Shown: positions 1 to 12,614, counted from the first letter of the stretch. The stretch: DNA of 64,000 nucleotides from Torreya grandis (GCA_037957365.1 JARHVA010000397.1:1854501-1918500), one strand, 5' to 3'. Notes: generated by a model from the sequence alone, not told the origin. Numbers and translations: made by a program.

Positions 1-57
1 CTTGAGACTTCTAAGGTATGTGACTCTAAAGTTTCTCATAATATGATTGGACTATCG

Positions 58-460
58 AAACTACATTTTGATGGTGATAGGTGTAAATCTAGATCTGGAG
101 TAGGAATTGTTATAACTAACCCCTTTGTTAAATAATATCAATAGTTTTATAGACTTAAATTTCCTTGCACTAACAATCTTGTAGGAATGAAACTTTAATA
201 TTAGGATTTCAACTTTCCATGAATTACAAAGTCAAGGAACTACTAGTATATAGTAACTTAGAGCTAGTGGTTATTCAAGTAAGAAGTAAGTACCAATGTA
301 AGTTTTCATTTCTTAAAAGATACAAGTTTATATTCTAGGATTTTATTGAATATTTTGATGCTTTTAAATTTTTTTCCATCCCTAGGGAAGAGAATAAGGT
401 TGTTGATGAGCTTGCCTCACTAGCTACCAATCTTACGCCAGGCCAAGACTCCCAAAACCT
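58..460 (+). pseudogene. RNase H-like domain (additional RNase H type) upstream of RT
   Basis: Read with stops and frame slips, this stretch shows LHFDGDR followed by SGVGIVI, then a TNNLV block, a LELVVIQV block and IPREENKVVDELASLA. That is the order of blocks in plant-type RNase HI domains (DGA/DGS with GxGxxL, NNxAEYEAL, GDSxLVxxQV, HIPRxxNxxADALA). The first Asp is kept; the middle Glu and the GDS Asp appear changed. Translation continues without a break in theme into the linker before RT, so this domain lies N-terminal to RT in E1. In the E4 copies it lies after the RT-linked RNase H. It cannot be active. Confidence 0.7.
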
Positions 461-470
461 TAGTATCAAG

Positions 471-1760
471 TTGGTTCCATGCCATTCAGTCCTTGATAAT
501 GTAAGCCATCTACATGTATTTATTGATTACCAATATATTATATACTTCATGACTATCTCAGGAGCATTTGAATCTCATGCCATATATGAAGTCAATGAAA
601 ATACTCTTGAAAAAGTTGGCAAACTTGATGATAAGGCCATTCAGTTAAATGACAAAGATCCCCAAAGGCACGATTGTCTTAGAGAGACTATTTGACATAG
701 ACAAACTAGTTGAGACTATCAAGATCCAAAATTAAGTGGGAAAGATTATAATGCAATTTATCTTAGACTTTAAGGTCAACCTCAGCTGGTTAATATTGGT
801 ATAGCCTGTACAAGCATTGAGTCCAAAAGAGAAAAAGAATTGATGATAAAATATAAATATGTCATAGCATGGTCTTATGATGACCTAAAGATATTTTATC
901 CAAACATCATAACACATTCCATACCTTTAAAGGAAAACTACAAACCTTTCAGATAAAAGTAGAGGCCTATAAACCCAGTCTTAAAACCACTAATATACAA
1001 AGAAGTCAATAAGTTCTTAGATGCCAAGATTATGTTTCCCAATAGGCACTCCACTTGGGTAGCTGACTTAGTACCAGTCAAGAAGAAAAATAGTTAAATC
1101 AAATTGTGCATTGATTTTTAAAATCTAAATAGAGAATCTAAAAAATATAATAACCCCTACTTTCCCTAAACCGAGTAATCCAAATTATTTCTAGTTTTGC
1201 TATGATGTCTTTTCTTGATGCATTTTAGGGTATAAATAGGTGCTCATGAACCAAGAAGATATGATGAAAACTAAATTTAATACTAATTAGGGTACCTTTC
1301 CCTATAAAAAAATGACATTTGGACTTATAAATCCAAGAGCCACTTTTTAAAGGGCTATGGATCATGTGTTCCAAGGTCTTTTAGGTAAGTGCATTATCAT
1401 ATACATGGATCATCTGACTGTTTTTTTGAAAAATAGGGAGGATCATATTATTCACCTAAAATAGGTATTTGAACAATGCATAAGGTATGTGATTTATCTC
1501 AACCCAAAGAAAAGTATTTTTTGTGTTACTGAGGGAAATCTATTAGGACATATTATCACTGATGGAATATCTATAGACCCTAATAGAGTAGATGCAATAT
1601 CTAATATAGATCCCCCTAATATTAGGAAGGAATTTAAGTCATTCCTTAGTGAAATAAACTTTTTGAGGAAGTTTATTTTTGGTTTTGTAGAAATGGTGAG
1701 ACCTTTGAATGACATGTTAAAGAAAGATGCTAAGATCACTTGGAATGAAGAGACAAAGAA
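471..1760 (+). pseudogene. Reverse transcriptase of E1 with N-terminal linker
   Basis: The open stretch at 471-695 contains VGKLDDKAIQLNDKDPQ, a linker typical of the region before Ty3/gypsy RT. It continues into ELMIKYKYVIAWSYDDLKIFYP (about 838-900), THSIPLKENYKPF, and a fingers/palm region with CIDF, FLDAF and ATF-like blocks broken by stops. The YxDD segment at about 1,400 reads IYMDHLTVF, so the second Asp is His. The open frame at 1,489-1,878 covers the thumb (NPKKSIFCVTEGNLLGHIIT, then FLSEINFLRKFI). At least three frames are needed, so this is dead. Confidence 0.8.
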
Positions 1761-2290
1761 GGCCTTCAAGGAAATCAAAGTAGCAATTGGACAAGCCCTT
1801 ATGCTAATAAGTCTAGACTTTATTAAGAATTATATCTTTAATATTTTACATTTGACCATAAAATTTCAATTATCCTAACTTAGTATATAGATGGATGTGA
1901 TCATCTTATTGCTTTCATGAGTACTAAAATGCTGAATTGAATTATTCTCTTATTGATAAATAAGCATGTTTTTTGGTTAAGGCAATGAAGAAATTTAGGA
2001 ATTATATCCTTAGAAATAAGGTACATGTAGTAATACTAGACCCTACCACTAAGATCATGCTTAGTCAATGTGAACTTGAAGAAAGGAAAGGTAAGTAAAT
2101 GCATGTTCTCCAAGAATATGATCTCGAGGTGAAGACTATAAAGTTGGTAAGGTGCCAAGGTTTAATTCAGTTGATTTATAATACTAATCCCAAATTGAGT
2201 GTTATGTAAGTTTATCAACAAATATTTCAATCTAATGATTGGTCTAATATTATTATTCATTTTATAATCAATGGTTATTATCCTGTAGGG
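1761..2290 (+). pseudogene. RNase H domain of E1
   Basis: This follows the RT thumb and begins with WNEETKKAFKEIKVAI, the usual entry to the gypsy RNase H. It ends with a block like LQEYDLEVKTIKLVRCQG (about 2,107-2,160), a Tat-type RNase H C-terminus. The middle is full of stops and indels and the catalytic Asp residues cannot be placed with confidence. Confidence 0.65.
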
Positions 2291-2310
2291 TTAAGTAGAG
2301 AGTAAAAGAG

Positions 2311-3480
2311 ATGTTTAAGTCTCAAAGCATCCCAGTTTTGATCAAGGATGGATTGTTGTATAGGAATAAATTTGAAGTAATTTACCTAAGGTTTTTTTCT
2401 AAGGAAGAAGTGATTATGATCTTGATCACTTTCCATGAAAAATTGGGAAGTGGACATCCATTTGGAAGGACTACATCCCACAAGATCCTTAGAGCTAGTT
2501 ACTACTAGCTTACTATCTTAAAATTTGCTCATAATCATGTGAGATAATTCCACTCATGTCAAGTCTTCAACATTAAAGATCCCAAGGTATCCATGCCACT
2601 AAAGCCAATAATGATTGATCAACCCTTTACCTAATGGGGATTGGATTTTTTGGGGGTCATTAACCCCAATTCCTCTAATGGTCACAAGTATGTTCTAGCT
2701 ACTATTGACTACTGCATAAGATGGACTAAATTAATGGTAATGAAATAGTGCAAAACTGAAGAGGTGATCAAATTTTTAGAAGAAAACATATGCACAAGGT
2801 TTAGGACACTTGTATCTCTAGTCTATAATAATGGATCTGCCTTTGTATCTATTGAGATGATGGAATGGGAATATGACAACAACATCATTCTCAAGTTCTC
2901 ATCAAACCATTATCCTCAAGGTAGTGGAGTATTTGAATCAATGGATAAGAACTTTATGAAGGCTATAAATAAGTCTACAACTGATAAACCTAGAACATGA
3001 CACAAGCTACTTAAGTATGCCCTTTGGGCAGATAGAACTACAGTCAAACAAGTTTTCAAGGCATCGCCATTCTTGCTAGTTTATGGTTAAGAACCCATCT
3101 TCCCATCACCCTCAATCTACCAATAAATAGGTTCATCAATAATACATGGAAGATGATTATGAAGCTCAAGGTTGTTTGTCATTATTTGGATGGAATATGC
3201 AAGAGAAGAGGATTTTGCTAATTTTAACAAGCACTAAACCATAGTGAAAAGGTGGTTTGATAAGTGTTCAAAGATAATTTTTTTCAATCAAGGAGACTTA
3301 GTTCTTATTTGGGACAAGGCATCTGAACCTAAGGGTAAACATATAAATTTCACACCTTTGTGGATAGGTCCCTATCGGATTGATGAGATACTTAAAGACA
3401 ATACCTTTAAGCTAAAAGACTTACAAGGAATAGATTTCACACTGCCCATCAATAAGTAGTACCTTAAGCACTACTTCTCT
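2311..3480 (+). pseudogene. Integrase of E1 (zinc-binding, core and C-terminal parts)
   Basis: The N-terminal zinc-binding region has FHEKLGSGHPFGRTTSHKIL then a tract with FHSCQV, so one Cys of the HHCC set is replaced. The core has WGLDFLGVI (first Asp), LVYNNGSAF where the usual second catalytic Asp is Asn, and HYPQGSGVFES with Glu retained. The C-terminal part (3,244-3,459) has FNQGDLVLIWDK, GPYRIDEILKDNTFKLKDL and LPINK, then after a stop YLKHYFS, which matches the end of Tat/gypsy integrases. Stops at 2,506, 2,998 and elsewhere make it inactive. Confidence 0.85.
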
Positions 3481-4593
3481 ACTATCCCACCTAGGCTCTT
3501 CATGGAGTAAACTATAAGACTAGTTAGAGTTAGTATAGGTAGGCTAGGTTAGTTCCTTTCTATTCTTTCCTTCTTGTCCTTTGTTTGTACATATGTTTGT
3601 ATATATGTGTTTAATTTTTTCTTTGCTTTCTATCTATGTGTTTTCTTTCACTTCTTTGTTTCTTGATTCTAATAAGTCCTTTTGGACAACCCTCATCTTC
3701 AATTTCACCCAATTACTAAATAAATCCAGAATTCAAGAATGCAGATATAACTCCTCAGCACTGGTTGATAATAGATTATTGAAATATGAGCTTAATGTTA
3801 TAGTTTGGAGAAACTAGTAAAGATCAATGGAAAACTTAATTATTCCCTACGATTTTAAAGCTTGTTCTGATCTAAGCTTGGTTTTAACAAGGATTGCACA
3901 TGTAGGGTGAAAGCTTAAACTATTGGGACATAGTCATGTTTTCACTTAACAAACATTATTTTCTAGGACAAAGTTTACAACTAAAGATGATTGTCTAAAG
4001 ATCAAACATTTGACCAAATCCCTAAACTTGGATAACCTTGTTCCCAACCTTTGATAGAAAGTGAAAATGACCTAACAAATTTTAAAAAAAAGAGATTATT
4101 GAAAAAATTCAAAATCCTTCTAGGTAGAGATGATTCTGGTAATATTCATTGGGGTTATGGACACCTATATGGTAGTTAAGTAAGGCCTTGAGTGGATCCA
4201 AATGTATATTTATTGGGACTATGGATGCTTGGCTGGTAGTAAAGTAATTCCCAAGTCTTCCCTAAGCTAAATCATGATTATTAATGGACATCTAAATATG
4301 TTATAAGTCAATGTTAATGGTTAAAGTCATGAAATCTATAAGTTTTTCCCTAAATTCCATGGTAAATAATAAATGTAATTAAAGCACACACACAACATGA
4401 CTAGGTATTTATGTTTGAACCCAATTCTACATGTTCAAGGCTTGTTTCAACCATGAATTGATCTAAATAATGGTTACTGATCAAGTGAAATAACTAACTT
4501 AATTATTAATCTAAACTAGAGTCTATGAATTCTAGAATATTGTTATGTTTCCCTTAGAAGTCACCATTTTTTGAGGTCAACATACCCCCATTC
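3481..4593 (+). other. 3' non-coding region of E1
   Basis: This is the sequence between the end of integrase and the purine tract. No protein signal is seen. The last 150 bases or so (about 4,450-4,612) resemble 58,440-58,612, including a shared block around TATGTTTCCC and a GTTGAGRTCAACATGCCCC-like block, which ties the two loci to one family. Confidence 0.55.
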
Positions 4594-4610
4594 CTAAAAA
4601 ATGGGGAACC
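4594..4610 (+). promoter_or_regulatory. Candidate polypurine tract of E1
   Basis: A purine run AAAAAATGGGGAA lies downstream of integrase, just before a TG-starting tract. The same run (AAAAATGGGGAAC) is found at 58,598-58,610 with similar upstream sequence. Position and composition fit a plus-strand priming site for LTR retrotransposons; the exact LTR start is not fixed. Confidence 0.5.
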
Positions 4611-6620
4611 CTTGTGTTAAATTGTGCAAATTTTATACCTTAAAATTAAAAATTCACTTGATTAAAGTGTCACTAGCATGTTTGCATAGTATATTTATTT
4701 TAAGATCATCTACACCTAGTTTAGTTAGTACATTTAGATATGATTCTAGTTTGACTCTGTCTAAAGTTGCTAACATTAGATCTTCATGTTTCAGGTTACA
4801 ACTCTAATAGATTCCATTTGGGATGGGCAATGCCTGGGGATCATGATTTTTATATCAATTTGTCATTTTACTAGCCTTTGGTCTATCAAGGATCAAATAA
4901 AATTCATGATTGAGCATCTTTAAACCCTTATTCAAAAAACCTTAGCTCAGGTCCCTTTGAATCAAATTCAAATTTACGTGAGAGTAATTTGCATGAGAAT
5001 AGTTAATTAAACCATAGACTTGGCTTAATTTTTATCATAAGGCTTTGTCATGTTTTTCAAAATGACCAAGCCTTAGTCTAAAAACCTTATGATTGTTCCA
5101 TTTATGTCCCATGGTCACTTTGTTTATTTTATCATTATCATGATCTAACTAACCATCGGGTCCTTTTTATTATATCTTAGACTTTAGATTTAGCCTTGTC
5201 TTAAGACTTTATGCCATGTCTTTTTTATTATGTGTAGGGTCCCCTTTATTATGTCTCAAAACTTAGCTTAAAATGTTTTTTTAAGGTATTACTCACGTTT
5301 ATTAACATTAAATAAAACCATAGTCTAAAAACATTATGATAAGTCCTTTATTTTCCCAAGCACTAAATTAAATATCATTTTATTCACATGATCAACTATC
5401 CATGTTTACCTGATCAAATGAGATCAAACATGTAAGACTAAAGTTTAAAATTAAAATCCTTGACCCTAAGCTAAAGTTTGAGAATCTTTCAAAGATCAAT
5501 AGTACACATTTGCTCAGGTCATATTGATCTAACAGTGTGTATCAATTCAAAACTTCAATGAAGCCTTAGGACAAGTGAGAATGTGACGAGTGTCACAATC
5601 TCAACCAAAGAACACTTAACAACCAATGGAATTTGACTTATCAAATCAATATCCAATGGAGTGTATTTGACTAGGCAAAGATGATCGGATGATGTGTGAT
5701 GAACATTAAAAAGTCAAGAATCCTGAGGATGAACACAAAGATGACACATGGCATAGTTATGGGCCATAAATTAAATCTTGAGCATCTTCTAAGGATCAAT
5801 GGTATGTAGATGAATGTACACATTATGATCAACAATCTATGGAGTAGGATGTATAATTAGGTAGATCAAGATCAATAGGGCATGATTGATCTGTGCAATC
5901 AAGATCAATCATGCAAAATCAATGTTGACATTTAAATAAAGCTCAGGGCAAATGTAAAAGTGATAAGTATCATAACCATGGGAAATGTATCAAGCAACCA
6001 ATGGCACTAAATTTCTTAGATAGAGATCAATGGTCCACATTAATTTTTGGAAAGATGATACAGTGGTGCAAAATCAAGCAATAATTTTTAAAAGGCAATG
6101 GTCACTTTTTAAAATATTGATGAACAAAAAATGAGATGCCATGGTGAAGCCACATAAGATAGACCAATCAGTTCAAGAGATTTTACAAATCCATGGAAAG
6201 GCAAAGGTATAAACAAGTGATCTAAATAAAAAATGAGACATGAAACTCATATGAGTTTGATAAGCTATTGTCATTAAAGCTCTGATGAAACCTTAAAAAA
6301 CCCTACCAAGCATGAAATCCCTAATTAAACCTTGTAAGCATTATAATTGAGCCAAAAAAGATTGAATTATCATCTTTGCAAGAAAATTTGACCTAAAAGC
6401 TAAATTATAGTCCACTAGTGAGAAATTTAATAGAATTTATAGTAATGACAACTTGAAAAAGTGTTTCAAGGGAAGATGTGAGCAAGTGGTTCTAGGATGT
6501 GGGTGATATTTCAAACAATCTCAAATAATTAGAGGATATAATAGTACATGCATTGGGAAGCTTAGTTAAGTATCCCAAACCAGTCTAATTGGTCTAATTA
6601 TAGATAATGAATTTAATTAA
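4611..6620 (+). other. Probable LTR-derived non-coding sequence with CCAAT-like motifs
   Basis: There is no gene. The stretch follows the E1 purine tract, so an LTR is expected. It holds several copies of an AACCAATGG / ATCCAATGG motif followed by short AC- or TGG-rich tracts (about 5,618, 5,650, 5,995 and nearby), resembling the repeated motifs at 59.1-59.35 and 62.7-63.2 kb. I could not find a matching second LTR, so the limits are uncertain. Confidence 0.4.
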
Positions 6621-7083
6621 ATAGAATCTTAGTTTATGCAATGGGTAAGGAACGAAAGCATAGGTAAGACTACTGATGATAATAATATGATCATGGATAT
6701 GATTCTAACTATAAAGGAAAAGATTAGTTAGGCCAAAAACATCAAAAAGGCATTAAAAAGGGTAAATAAAGACCATAAGAGATTATTAGGTTAAATGAAG
6801 GAAATATTCATGAAACCAACTGTCAACCTTGAGCTAATTGAGGAGCAACATTATAGAATAAAGATCCTACATGAGAGACAAAATAACATCAAAGAGAAAT
6901 GAAGATCTTACAACAACAACAAAGGAATTCAACAGCACAAGGGTCCCAAAGATTAGTAAAATTAAAAATATTCTTCTTGTAGATAAGCTTTATATATTTT
7001 TAGAACGAAATATTCTTTTTATAAGGGCATGTGTAGATTATAAAACACATTGCCTATATATCAGTCCATTAGGAAAAGTCTAG
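6621..7083 (+). pseudogene. Lys-rich decayed reading frames, function unknown
   Basis: A short frame from about 6,640 contains MILTIKEKIS, a stop, then AKNIKKALKRVNKDHKRLLG and, after another stop, MKEIFMKPTVNLELIEEQHYR. A second open stretch (6,871-7,083) overlaps in another frame. Charged residues with heptad-like Leu/Ile spacing suggest a remnant of a coiled-coil, gag-like region, but no family is recognised. It could also be chance. Confidence 0.25.
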
Positions 7084-7829
7084 TGTATTTCAGAACATTT
7101 GTAGAAAGGACAATTTTCCTACCACTTATACTTTTTTAATTGGATATGACTAACCGAGATACTTCCTTTTATTCTATAAAAAGAGTATAGTCAATTTTAA
7201 ATAGAAGGGAGTTCTCAGAGATAAAATTACTTTATAAATTTGGAGTAAGTAGTATAAGTAAGGAATTTTGCAAAGTTTGTCCTATATTTATCTATGTGTT
7301 TGCTATCATGGCTTTTGCCTCACTTAGTTTAATTTCTAGATCTAAATTGTTATTATGAATTATTGATGTGAACCTTTGAATATAGACTTGTTAACTTTTA
7401 CTAATGTTAGGTTAATTGAAATTTTTTAGGTTCATTTCATTTTATTTACTCTTCTTGCATTTAGGCTAATGTTGTTTACTTGTAAGATTAAATCTTTAAA
7501 ATGAATCTAGTTCCTATTTGCATTATTTCACACTATCCTTAGATTTTGTCTTGATGTGTGATAGGATTTGATATTATGCACCTCCATGTCATACATTGGG
7601 TAAGTGCATGTCTAGATGAAATTTGAACTTTGTCAAGATGTTTGAAATGAAGATCAACAACATGTTTCTTTTCTTTTCTGCCTTACCCTTCCTATTTATC
7701 CTTGTTAATAAATTCACTCTAGTTTAATTTTCATTATAAATATCCATCTTAGATTATATTTTGATCATAATTAACTATTCTTAGCATATAATACTTCATA
7801 TTTTACATATATTAGCTATTTAGCCATGG
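7084..7829. other. No recognisable feature
   Basis: Intergenic, AT-rich sequence between E1-derived and E2-derived material. I see no protein-family signal, no long repeat shared with the rest of the window, and no RNA gene. Confidence 0.4.
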
Positions 7830-9805
7830 TGTCTTCCAACCACCAAATTAATATAAATTTGTGAAAGAGATCACTTTGCCTCTATTCCATCAATAAATAA
7901 TAGGATTATCACAACCTATAACTCATACATTAAATTCTCAAGAATTCATAAATGAGAAGTGTTTCTTAAATACTCTGGGCACCTATGATACATATTCAGG
8001 CATCAACATGATCTTTGATTTCTTGGAGTTATTTCATAAATAACTTATGATGATAGGTTGAAGTACGAACCAAATCCATAAGTGGAATATTACAAGGCAT
8101 AAAGTTGATTTATTTAAGAAAGTTCCACTGAGATTTATACAGACTGACATGAGGTTTAGGAGGTAGAGTATATTTTGAAGGAACAGATGTGGCTAGAGGA
8201 TCAGAAGGAGGAGGTGGTTCCTCATGGGCTTCCAAAGCAAGATTATTAGTTTTTATATCTTTAAGGAGTTGTTCTTCCAAATATGAGTTCTTAGGTTTGG
8301 TAACAAGATATTTGTGAGTTATCTTATGATGATAATTAACCTTGGTAGTGTTAACATACTGAGAGTTGTTATAATACTGGTTATAATCAACATCAATAGC
8401 ATAAACATCCTTGGTATTTGGTTGATTATTGGTTGTAGATTTTTTTTTTTGATTATTTGAGGTAGAAGATTTGGAAGCTTGTCACTTTTTAGAAGCAATG
8501 GTGTACTCTTGAAAATGACGGTTGATCATGGATTCATGATTAAAGGAATCACTGAGCATATAGGAGATAAAAAAATTAGTGAGCCCTTTGCAAGATTCAT
8601 GGGAATGACCAATATCGGCATGGAACCAACAAAATAGATTAGGATCATACCATTTCGGAGGATTATTAGGATAAATGAAAGGCTTAGAGGGTGGTAAAAA
8701 TTGTTTTATTTGATAAATCAAGAGTGGTGTGTGCAAAGGCAAAGGAATATTAGCTTTGGCAACTCCTAGTTTGATTTATAGAGTATATAGTGATAACATT
8801 GGTAGATGTTTGAAAATATCCTTTTAGAATTTTAGGGCTAGGTTTGAATTTATTCATGAGAAAGTATTGATATTAATCTTGATCAAGAGATTCATTAAGT
8901 GTTTGGGGAGCAAAGGTTCAAACATTGTAGTGAATAGAAGGAGTCAAATCAATGATAAAGAGTTCGAATAAGTTATTATCAGTCATGGTATGGTTAGCTT
9001 TATGGGACAATGATTTCCATCTTTTGATAAAGTCATGAGCTGATTCAGTGGGAGATTGCTTAGAATTAATGAAACGGCTAAGATAATTTTTGGGAATATA
9101 ATTATGTTGAAAATTTTTAACTAAAGGATTAACCAAATATTCAAGTTTCCAAATAGAATGTTGACATAATTGGTTGTACCATTCTAATACATCACTAGTA
9201 AAGGTTTTGATGAAGAGTTTAGTTATGGCAAAATTATTAGTTAGGATCCACTCTTTGTAAAGATTGATAAAGGCTTTAAGAAATGAGATAGGGTTTTTAG
9301 TCCCATCATACTTGATAGTTAGATATATGTTCCCAATATTAATGGATATAATAAAGGTGGCTAAAGGCTCATTTTGAATAGTTTGAAGCATTTTGTTATT
9401 CATTATGGATTGAGGAATAACATTTCTTCAAGCATCTCGAAGAGGTGGAGGGTCGTAATTGGGATTATCTTGAGGATGGATAGTTAGAGGTTGATTATCA
9501 ATATTAATCAAATGTTTTTGAGGTTGTATCATTTGATTAGTTTTATAATTTTGTATTATGTTAATTTGATAGATTACTTGGGCAAGAAGTCCAGTATTAG
9601 GAGGTGAGTCGGTGTTGGTAGGAGAATTCCCCAAATTGGTGTTAGGGAGAGGGTTATTAGAAGATGAATAATGAGTGGGATTATTTATTAAACTTGTCTC
9701 AATTGATCCAACATTATTTTAAATTTTTTGGAGATAATAAGTATCTTGGTAAGTATATAAAGGGTCAGTCTTATCATCTTCATCTTGTGGTGTGATATGT
9801 ACCAT
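7830..9805 (-). pseudogene. Gag of E2
   Basis: The best start is the ATG whose complement is at 9,803-9,805, giving MVHITPQDEDDKTDPLYTYQ. A stop follows after about 28 codons, then a Pro/Asn-rich N-terminal part (9,428-9,634). The open stretch 8,918-9,403 is a retrotransposon gag core, with ITKLFIKTFTSDVLEWYNQL, FQHNYIPKNYLSRF and SPTESAHDFIKRWKSLSHKA, in the style of Retrotrans_gag (Pfam PF03732). The stretch 8,482-8,742 carries a zinc-knuckle-like CWFHADIGHSHESC (CX2HX4HX4C). Further left a Lys/Asn/Tyr-rich tract and a Pro-rich tract fade out by about 7,830. Stops interrupt it; it is a structural protein fossil. Confidence 0.8.
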
Positions 9806-12614
9806 GTTACAAGTGATGGATGAAGGAGGGGAAGAGGTGCCCCAAGAGTGATGGTTCTCTTGGGAGGAAAAGAGAGGGAGAAATGAACATCCTATATAGT
9901 ATATAAATGGATTTTAAGCTATCCAAGAAGATTTTGATAAGAGACTTCATTATGAATGGAAAGAAATAAACAAAATACTAACTAGGAAAGATAGTGAACT
10001 AGATTAGCAAACATAAAAGGAAAAAATAGTACATGATCAACTGGGTTGACCTATCATTGGAAATAGGGTCTATAAATAGTATAGGGTTGATTGGGTCAAA
10101 CTAACATAATAAATAAAGGTTGAAAAGTGTATATGGTTGACTGGGTCAATCTAGTTTAGCAAATAGGGAAAATCAGATAACTTGTAATAGACTATGTCAA
10201 CTGATATGATTGTGTACTAAAAATAATATTTCAAGTACTTAGAAAAGTAATAAATGAAGGGAAAAAGTTAATAAATTGGACCAATTACTATGATCCAATT
10301 GAGGTAGATAGAACAAAACTTTTCACCAATGCTAGTCAATGCATGTTTTAACAATACAAAATACAATTAAGCAAAGAGCAAATAATCAACTTGAAAAATA
10401 AAATCTAACTAGATGGTCAACCTAAATTTTATTTAGATTATTAAAATATAATTTTAAATGTGATGGGAAGTTGGTTCTAATCAAGGAACTAAAAATCAAT
10501 CTAAGGATAGTTTCAGGAAGTTTGGGTTGAAAGGGATCTATATTGGTAATGGTAAAAGCTTGATATTGGGACCTACCCCCTCACTTCACACACCATATAT
10601 ATAAGGGTGTCAGGTGCTTATATATAATATACCATTAACCACATGTTTATACTTGGATAAAAAATCAAGTCAGCTTCCCCCTTGGTGATATAATCTAAGT
10701 AGGCTGGCCTTGGGTAGACAATTGTTAAAGTGTTAGTTTAAGATTTTTTGATTGGGTCATGGGTGCATAGAATAAAAATAGTGAAACTAAATGGTAAATT
10801 GAAAACCACATAATTAGACTATGTTTTCTATTTTAAGCATGAAAACAAAGGAAAATGAAATTGTGAGATAATTACTACCATGTAAGGGTTAATTCCAACT
10901 TTGAAACATGGTACAATGTTGATATAGTTGATAGTGTATGCAAAGAATATAGAACATGGTCAATAATTCCACCTATGTACTACATAAGTAAGGTTTGAAA
11001 AGTGAATAGGGTTACCAAAATTGATACAATTATCTATATAGCACACATAATAAGAACTGGATTGATAGGGTTGATTTAGTTGACTATATAAGGGAAGTTT
11101 TAAAGAATACAAATTGTGAATAGAAAATATTGTAGGGAAAAAGAGAAAGGAACCTTGGTGGGTTTGAAGATGTAGAGAAGTAATATTTATATAAAATAAC
11201 CTTGAGAAAATATTGAAAATTTTGATAACAAGGTTGGCTGGGTTGATCTAGCTTTATAAAAGCATGTTATTAAGTGCCTAAAATGTATAGGGTCAATTGG
11301 GTTGACATAGTATGTTGAACATGAAGCCTAAAAATTTATAGGGTTGACTAGGTTGACCTACTAGTTTGAACTTGAAGTATAAAAATATAGAAAACTATAT
11401 TAATTCAATTGAGTCAATCCAGTATCCTTTACCTAAAAAAAAATGTGCATAGAAAGAATAGAGTTGTATGTATGTGACTGTGTTAAACCTTCACAAAAAA
11501 TTTAGAGTTGGGTCGATGCAGTCAACCCAGTATGGAAAATATATAATATAAATAATGATAAAATAAAGAAATAAGTGAAAAAATCTTGTAAGGGTTATTT
11601 CATGTTGGATTCACCAAAATGTATGAAATAAAATATGTAACATGTCTATAAATCAATCCTAGCTCGGAGAAGATAGAGCATACCTCCAATTCTAATTGGG
11701 CATACATTTGTTAAGCATGAGCATGACCAATATGGGGATCTGCTAGACCCAATTATGGGAGAACTTATCATAATACACTATGCTAAGGAGGGTTCTAAAG
11801 CCTTTAGTCTAACATAATCATGAAATAACCCTAAGGGGGTCCTAGGTTTTAATATTTCACTTATTCTAATAACAAGAAAGTAAATCTAATCTAGTACTCA
11901 CCAAAGTTTGTGACACAACATGAGGGGTTAGTAAACAATAAATAAATGTATAAGATAATCTCAATTAAGCTATGTATTATTAAGATCCCAATACATGGAA
12001 TATGAAGAGTAATATTATTTGAAGCCAATACTTATGCTACTTGTATCTACTAAAGAGAGGATCAAAGTTAGAGAATACTTACTTGAATGTCAACCTGTTG
12101 AGACTCAATATCTCCCTAGGCCAAAGGGGATTCACAAAAGGTTGTTATGGTTTGTAAGGATCACTAATAAAGGCCAAATCATCCAAGACTTATCCGCAAG
12201 ACTATATTCTCCAAGTATAAACCCTAAGCTAAGACTCCTCATGTAGAATGGTGGAAGATCATATTGTAAAGAAACATGAGTGAATAATAACTCTTGATTA
12301 TATATTAAAATAATGATAAAATTATCTTTTATATAATGTGTATTTGAACCTAAAACCTTCCAAAAATGTTAATCAATAGGGTTAGCCTAGTTGACCTTGT
12401 ATAATTTTGATCAATTATTCACTAGGTCCCAAGTTAGGTCAGTCAAAGGCCAAACTATCTCCTAAGTGAAAATCATCCTAAATTGTATAGGGTCGACCTA
12501 GTAGACCCAATATAGATGACTAAAAGAAGGTAATAAGGTAAGGAAAATAAGTATGGAAAGAGGAAAAATATTTTAAGAGTATGAAAAAGAGGAGTAATAT
12601 CTTAGGGAATAGTT
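9806..12614 (-). other. Leader and probable 5' LTR region of E2
   Basis: No coding signal I trust. The part 10,500-10,760 is shared in pattern with the E5 leader. The part to the right of about 11,620 is probably LTR because, on the minus strand, a CA end is followed by TTTTGGTGAATCC, in the position where a PBS beginning TGG is expected. The open frame at 12,019-12,246 (plus) shows no family signal. Confidence 0.4.
10040..12510. repeat. Dispersed GGTTGAC-type motif, about a dozen copies
   Basis: A motif close to GGGTTGACTGGGTTGACC, or its complement, recurs through the E2 leader and LTR region. Examples are near 10,043, 10,083, 10,135, 11,065, 11,230, 11,290, 11,341, 11,402, 11,508, 12,380 and 12,488. 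Copies are degenerate and irregularly spaced, not a strict tandem array. Each good copy holds two TTGAC cores, which match the W-box bound by plant WRKY factors; that role is speculation. Confidence 0.5.

Larger units (their letters stand above)
1..4612 (+). mobile_element. E1: degraded Ty3/gypsy element, Tat-like, 5' end outside window
   Basis: Plus-strand translation in three frames gives a broken pol polyprotein in the order RNase H-like domain, linker, RT, RNase H, integrase, followed by a non-coding 3' region and a purine tract. Integrase after RT and RNase H identifies Ty3/gypsy; the extra plant-type RNase H points to the Tat branch. No gag or protease is visible in the part present. 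Many stops and small indels mean it is a fossil. A fragment of the same family (shared 3' non-coding sequence and purine tract) recurs at about 58.2-58.6 kb. Confidence 0.85.
7830..12600 (-). mobile_element. E2: minus-strand Ty3/gypsy fragment (gag, leader, probable LTR)
   Basis: Minus-strand gag is followed upstream (to the right) by a leader and probable LTR. The leader block at about 10,558-10,740 resembles 56,038-56,220 in E5, both containing a CTCACTTCACACACCATA-like stretch and a CTAAGTAGG block. That makes E2 and E5 related elements in the same orientation. RT and integrase of E2 are not present, so it is truncated on its 3' (left) side. A candidate LTR end and PBS lies near 11,610-11,620 (CACCAAAATGTATG on the plus strand) but is not certain. 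Confidence 0.65.
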
